From CAZTJA01 sp964613745 (GTDB lineage: Bacteria; Desulfobacterota; Desulfomonilia; Desulfomonilales; Desulfomonilaceae), in assembly GCA_964613745.1 (NCBI GenBank), contig CAZTJA010000064.1:1-17058 (forward strand): a DNA stretch of 17,058 nucleotides. The letters run 5' to 3'. Below, piece after piece: positions 15,204-17,058 of the stretch. A program made the position numbers and the translations under genes. Within the stretch, counting starts at the first letter, position 1, and each line of letters begins with the position of its first letter. The notes under the pieces were generated by a model. That model made no database searches. It saw only the letters and a program-made list of their open reading frames with translations, and had not been told where the DNA came from.

Positions 15204-16469
15204 ATGAGGGCTAAATGGATCACCTTGTTATCATTGTGTCTTTTCCTGACGGCTGGAGCATCGATTGCGGCTGAAAAACCTATTATTATCGGAGCTCCGC
15301 TTTCTACGGCTTTTCTTTACGGTTGGGTAGCCGAAAAAGGCATTAAGCTGGCCGTAGATGAGATTAATGCCGCAGGGGGAGTTAAAGTCGGTCAGGAGAG
15401 CAGGCCTTTCAAAGTTGAAGTCATCGACACTCGGGATCTGGAACCGGGTGTTCCCGTCAGCGAAGCCCTATTGGGAGTTGAAAAACTTATTCTCGAAAAG
15501 AAAGCCGATTTTATTTTAGGGGGTCCGGTCAGATCTGAAGCTGCTCTTGCAGCAATGCCGTTACTTTCAAAGCACAAAAAAGTATCGATACTTACAACGG
15601 GGTCCCTAACCCCGAAATATCATGAAACAGTAGCCTCTGCTCCCGATAAATTTAAATACTGTTTCCGGATTTCCGGTGAAGCAAAATGGATGGTTATGGG
15701 CGAACTAGTTCCCTGTTTGGAAGAAATAGGTAAGCAGTTCGGCCTGGATCGACTCATGATCTTTGTACAGGACGTGGCTCACGCACGTGCCGGCGGTGAA
15801 ATCCTATCCAAAGTGATGTCTCAAAAGGGCTGGAAGGTTTTAGGTGATCCATTAGTATTTCCGACCGGAACAGCCGATTTCTCCATGGGACTCGTGGAGG
15901 CTAAAAAACAGAACGCTCAGGTCATGATCATCTGGATGGACATGCCTGAATCCTCCATTCTGCTCAAACAATGGCACGATATGAAGATACCCGCTCTACC
16001 CTTCGGCACGATCATAGCGGCTGCGGAACAACCCGGCTTCTGGAAAGCCACAGATGGTAAAGGCGAGTATTGTCTGGCCAATGTTGTCAACGCCGGCAAT
16101 GTTCCTTGTGAAGCAACCGAATGGACAATGAAGTTCGTAAATGCATACAAGGACAAGTACGGCATCGAGCCGGAAGGCTATGGCACATCTTCGAGTTACA
16201 TGTCCGTATACGCACTGAAGGACGCAATTGAGCGAGCTGGAACGGTTGACTCGGATAAAGTGGTAGACGCCTTAAAGAAGATGGATATTGTCGGCGTTTA
16301 CGGCCGAACCAGGTTCGACGAGAAATCAAATCAGGTTATACCCAGTCTTGATCCCAAGGAAGGGGCAGTCGGCACTATCTTTCAGTGGCAAGACGGCAAA
16401 AGAATAGTTGTATTCCCACACTCCATAGCAACAGGCAAAGTTATGTTGCCGCCTTGGATGAAAAAATAA
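15204..16469 (+). CDS. livK: Liv-type ABC transporter periplasmic substrate-binding protein
   Basis: A 421-residue secreted binding protein. The start is ATG 15204, 8 nt after AAGGAG; a GTG at 15195 overlaps that site and is not the start. A signal peptide (MRAKWITLLSLCLFLTAG, cleaved after about ASIAA at 22-23) lacks a lipobox Cys, so the protein should be free in the periplasm. The mature part is a type I periplasmic-binding fold of the branched-chain amino acid family: IIIGAPLSTAFLYGW at the start, KLAVDEINAAGGVKVG, the DxR-type segment VIDTRDLEPG, IGGPVRSEAA-like strand near 110, and a C-terminal YMSVYALKDAIERAG. The next gene is a LivH permease, so this is an importer operon. The symbol marks the family; the ligand could be another amino acid, an amide or an aromatic acid. 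Confidence 0.9.
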   Translation: MRAKWITLLSLCLFLTAGASIAAEKPIIIGAPLSTAFLYGWVAEKGIKLAVDEINAAGGVKVGQESRPFKVEVIDTRDLEPGVPVSEALLGVEKLILEKKADFILGGPVRSEAALAAMPLLSKHKKVSILTTGSLTPKYHETVASAPDKFKYCFRISGEAKWMVMGELVPCLEEIGKQFGLDRLMIFVQDVAHARAGGEILSKVMSQKGWKVLGDPLVFPTGTADFSMGLVEAKKQNAQVMIIWMDMPESSILLKQWHDMKIPALPFGTIIAAAEQPGFWKATDGKGEYCLANVVNAGNVPCEATEWTMKFVNAYKDKYGIEPEGYGTSSSYMSVYALKDAIERAGTVDSDKVVDALKKMDIVGVYGRTRFDEKSNQVIPSLDPKEGAVGTIFQWQDGKRIVVFPHSIATGKVMLPPWMKK

Positions 16470-16483
16470 TCTCATTCGTTTTA

Positions 16484-16515
16484 ATGGGGAACGCATCGGC
16501 TATTTCGTTCCCCAT
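16484..16515. terminator. Intercistronic stem-loop between livK and livH
   Basis: A perfect 10-bp stem (atggggaacg with cgttccccat) with a 12-nt loop, 14 nt after the livK stop and 34 nt before the livH start. No U-run follows, so full termination is unlikely. It more likely protects the livK 3' end or attenuates, letting binding protein outnumber permease. Confidence 0.6.
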
Positions 16516-16549
16516 AATACTCCAACAGATATTCTTCAAAGGCTAAGTC

Positions 16550-17058
16550 ATGGAAATCCTGGTCTACGGGATAGTCAACAGTGTATCCCTCGCTTTGATG
16601 GCTCTTGGTTTCACGCTCGTCTATGGAGTGAGCCGGCTGCCCAATTTTGCACATGGCGCGATTTATGTTTTGGCCGGTTACATTGCATGGCTGTTCATGA
16701 ATAGATTGTCACTAAATTACCCACTCGCTATCATCCTCACTCTGGTATGCGTAGCGCTGGTTGGGGCGGCAATGTACCAATTTGTCTTGATCAGAGTCAG
16801 AGGCATGCCTATTTCCGAAATAATTGCATCCTATGCAATCGGTCTTGCGATCCTAGAGGGCCTACGCTGGGGCGGACTAAAGGGCGGCACTTTTATTCTC
16901 AGGCCCTTTGTTGAAGGCAGTGTGGACATATTTGGTGTCAGTATAGATTTCCAAAGAATGATAGTTGTAGTGGCAGGAGCCACCCTGTTTCTCCTTCTAT
17001 GGTTGTTCGTTAGTCACACGAAATTGGGATTGGCGCTCAAAGGCATGGCTCAGGATGA
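16550..17058 (+). CDS. livH: Liv-type ABC transporter permease LivH (5' part, cut by window edge)
   Basis: 169 codons are visible and the frame runs off the right edge; full family members are about 290 residues. AAAGG (16538-16542) lies 7 nt before the ATG. The N-terminus has the family hallmark: a first membrane helix followed by LVYGVSRLPNFAHGAIYVLA, where the NFAHG motif is almost invariant in LivH-type permeases. Four or five hydrophobic segments are seen. The last visible residues, GLALKGMAQD, match the conserved cytoplasmic loop that contacts the ATPase. It follows livK in the same operon; livM, livG and livF are expected beyond the window. Confidence 0.95.
   Translation, partial: MEILVYGIVNSVSLALMALGFTLVYGVSRLPNFAHGAIYVLAGYIAWLFMNRLSLNYPLAIILTLVCVALVGAAMYQFVLIRVRGMPISEIIASYAIGLAILEGLRWGGLKGGTFILRPFVEGSVDIFGVSIDFQRMIVVVAGATLFLLLWLFVSHTKLGLALKGMAQD

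Noticed and set aside
1..17058. tRNA, CRISPR, insertion sequence or phage content
   Set aside because: No T-loop-like tRNA signature, regularly spaced repeats, transposase motifs or phage genes were found on either strand by eye.

Overview
This window looks like chromosomal core genome of a Gram-negative, probably anaerobic bacterium with mid-range GC. Desulfobacterota (former Deltaproteobacteria) is my best guess. The Gram-negative assignment rests on an NlpD-like lipoprotein and a periplasmic substrate-binding protein. The phylum guess rests on gene content (MoeA, a Liv-type importer, RND/MMPL exporter, response-regulator/PP2C protein, DksA-like regulator) and is an inference. I saw no rRNA, tRNA, CRISPR array, transposase or phage gene.

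Layout. 1-1811 (minus): an apparent operon of an unrecognised exported protein, Pcm (isoaspartyl repair methyltransferase) and an NlpD-like LysM/M23 lipoprotein cut by the left window edge. 1812-2185 is a divergent intergenic region with a strong sigma70-like promoter reading right. 2186-2902 (plus): a DksA-type zinc-finger regulator fused to an N-terminal helix-turn-helix. 3040-4281 (minus): MoeA. 4495-5613 (plus): a site-2-protease-type M50 membrane metalloprotease with two CBS domains. 5755-7332 (plus): bifunctional NAD(P)HX epimerase/dehydratase (Nnr), followed by a small helical hypothetical protein that converges within 4 nt on a small Smr-domain protein (7692-7979, minus). 8207-10813 (plus): a fused MurF-alanine racemase. 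10917-12062: a receiver-PP2C (RsbU-like) phosphatase. 12215-14803: an RND/MMPL-type exporter. After a mostly empty 400-nt gap come a Liv-type substrate-binding protein (15204-16469) and the start of its LivH permease, cut by the right edge.

How the genes relate. Several belong to envelope and peptidoglycan biology (NlpD-like amidase activator, MurF-Alr, M50 protease, RND exporter) and several to repair or stress (Pcm, Nnr, DksA-like regulator, RsbU-like phosphatase). They sit in short separate units with many strand changes, so they are not one pathway cassette. The most unusual items are the HTH-DksA fusion, which keeps the DksA coiled-coil tip and zinc finger at exactly the E. coli DksA spacing, and the MurF-Alr fusion, whose motifs resemble the fused enzyme I associate with Bacteroidota. 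I found no clear evidence of a wholly new multi-gene system.

Several starts were moved downstream from the longest open frame because a Shine-Dalgarno sequence fixes a later codon (1811, 2186, 4281, 4495, 7979, 8207, 15204).
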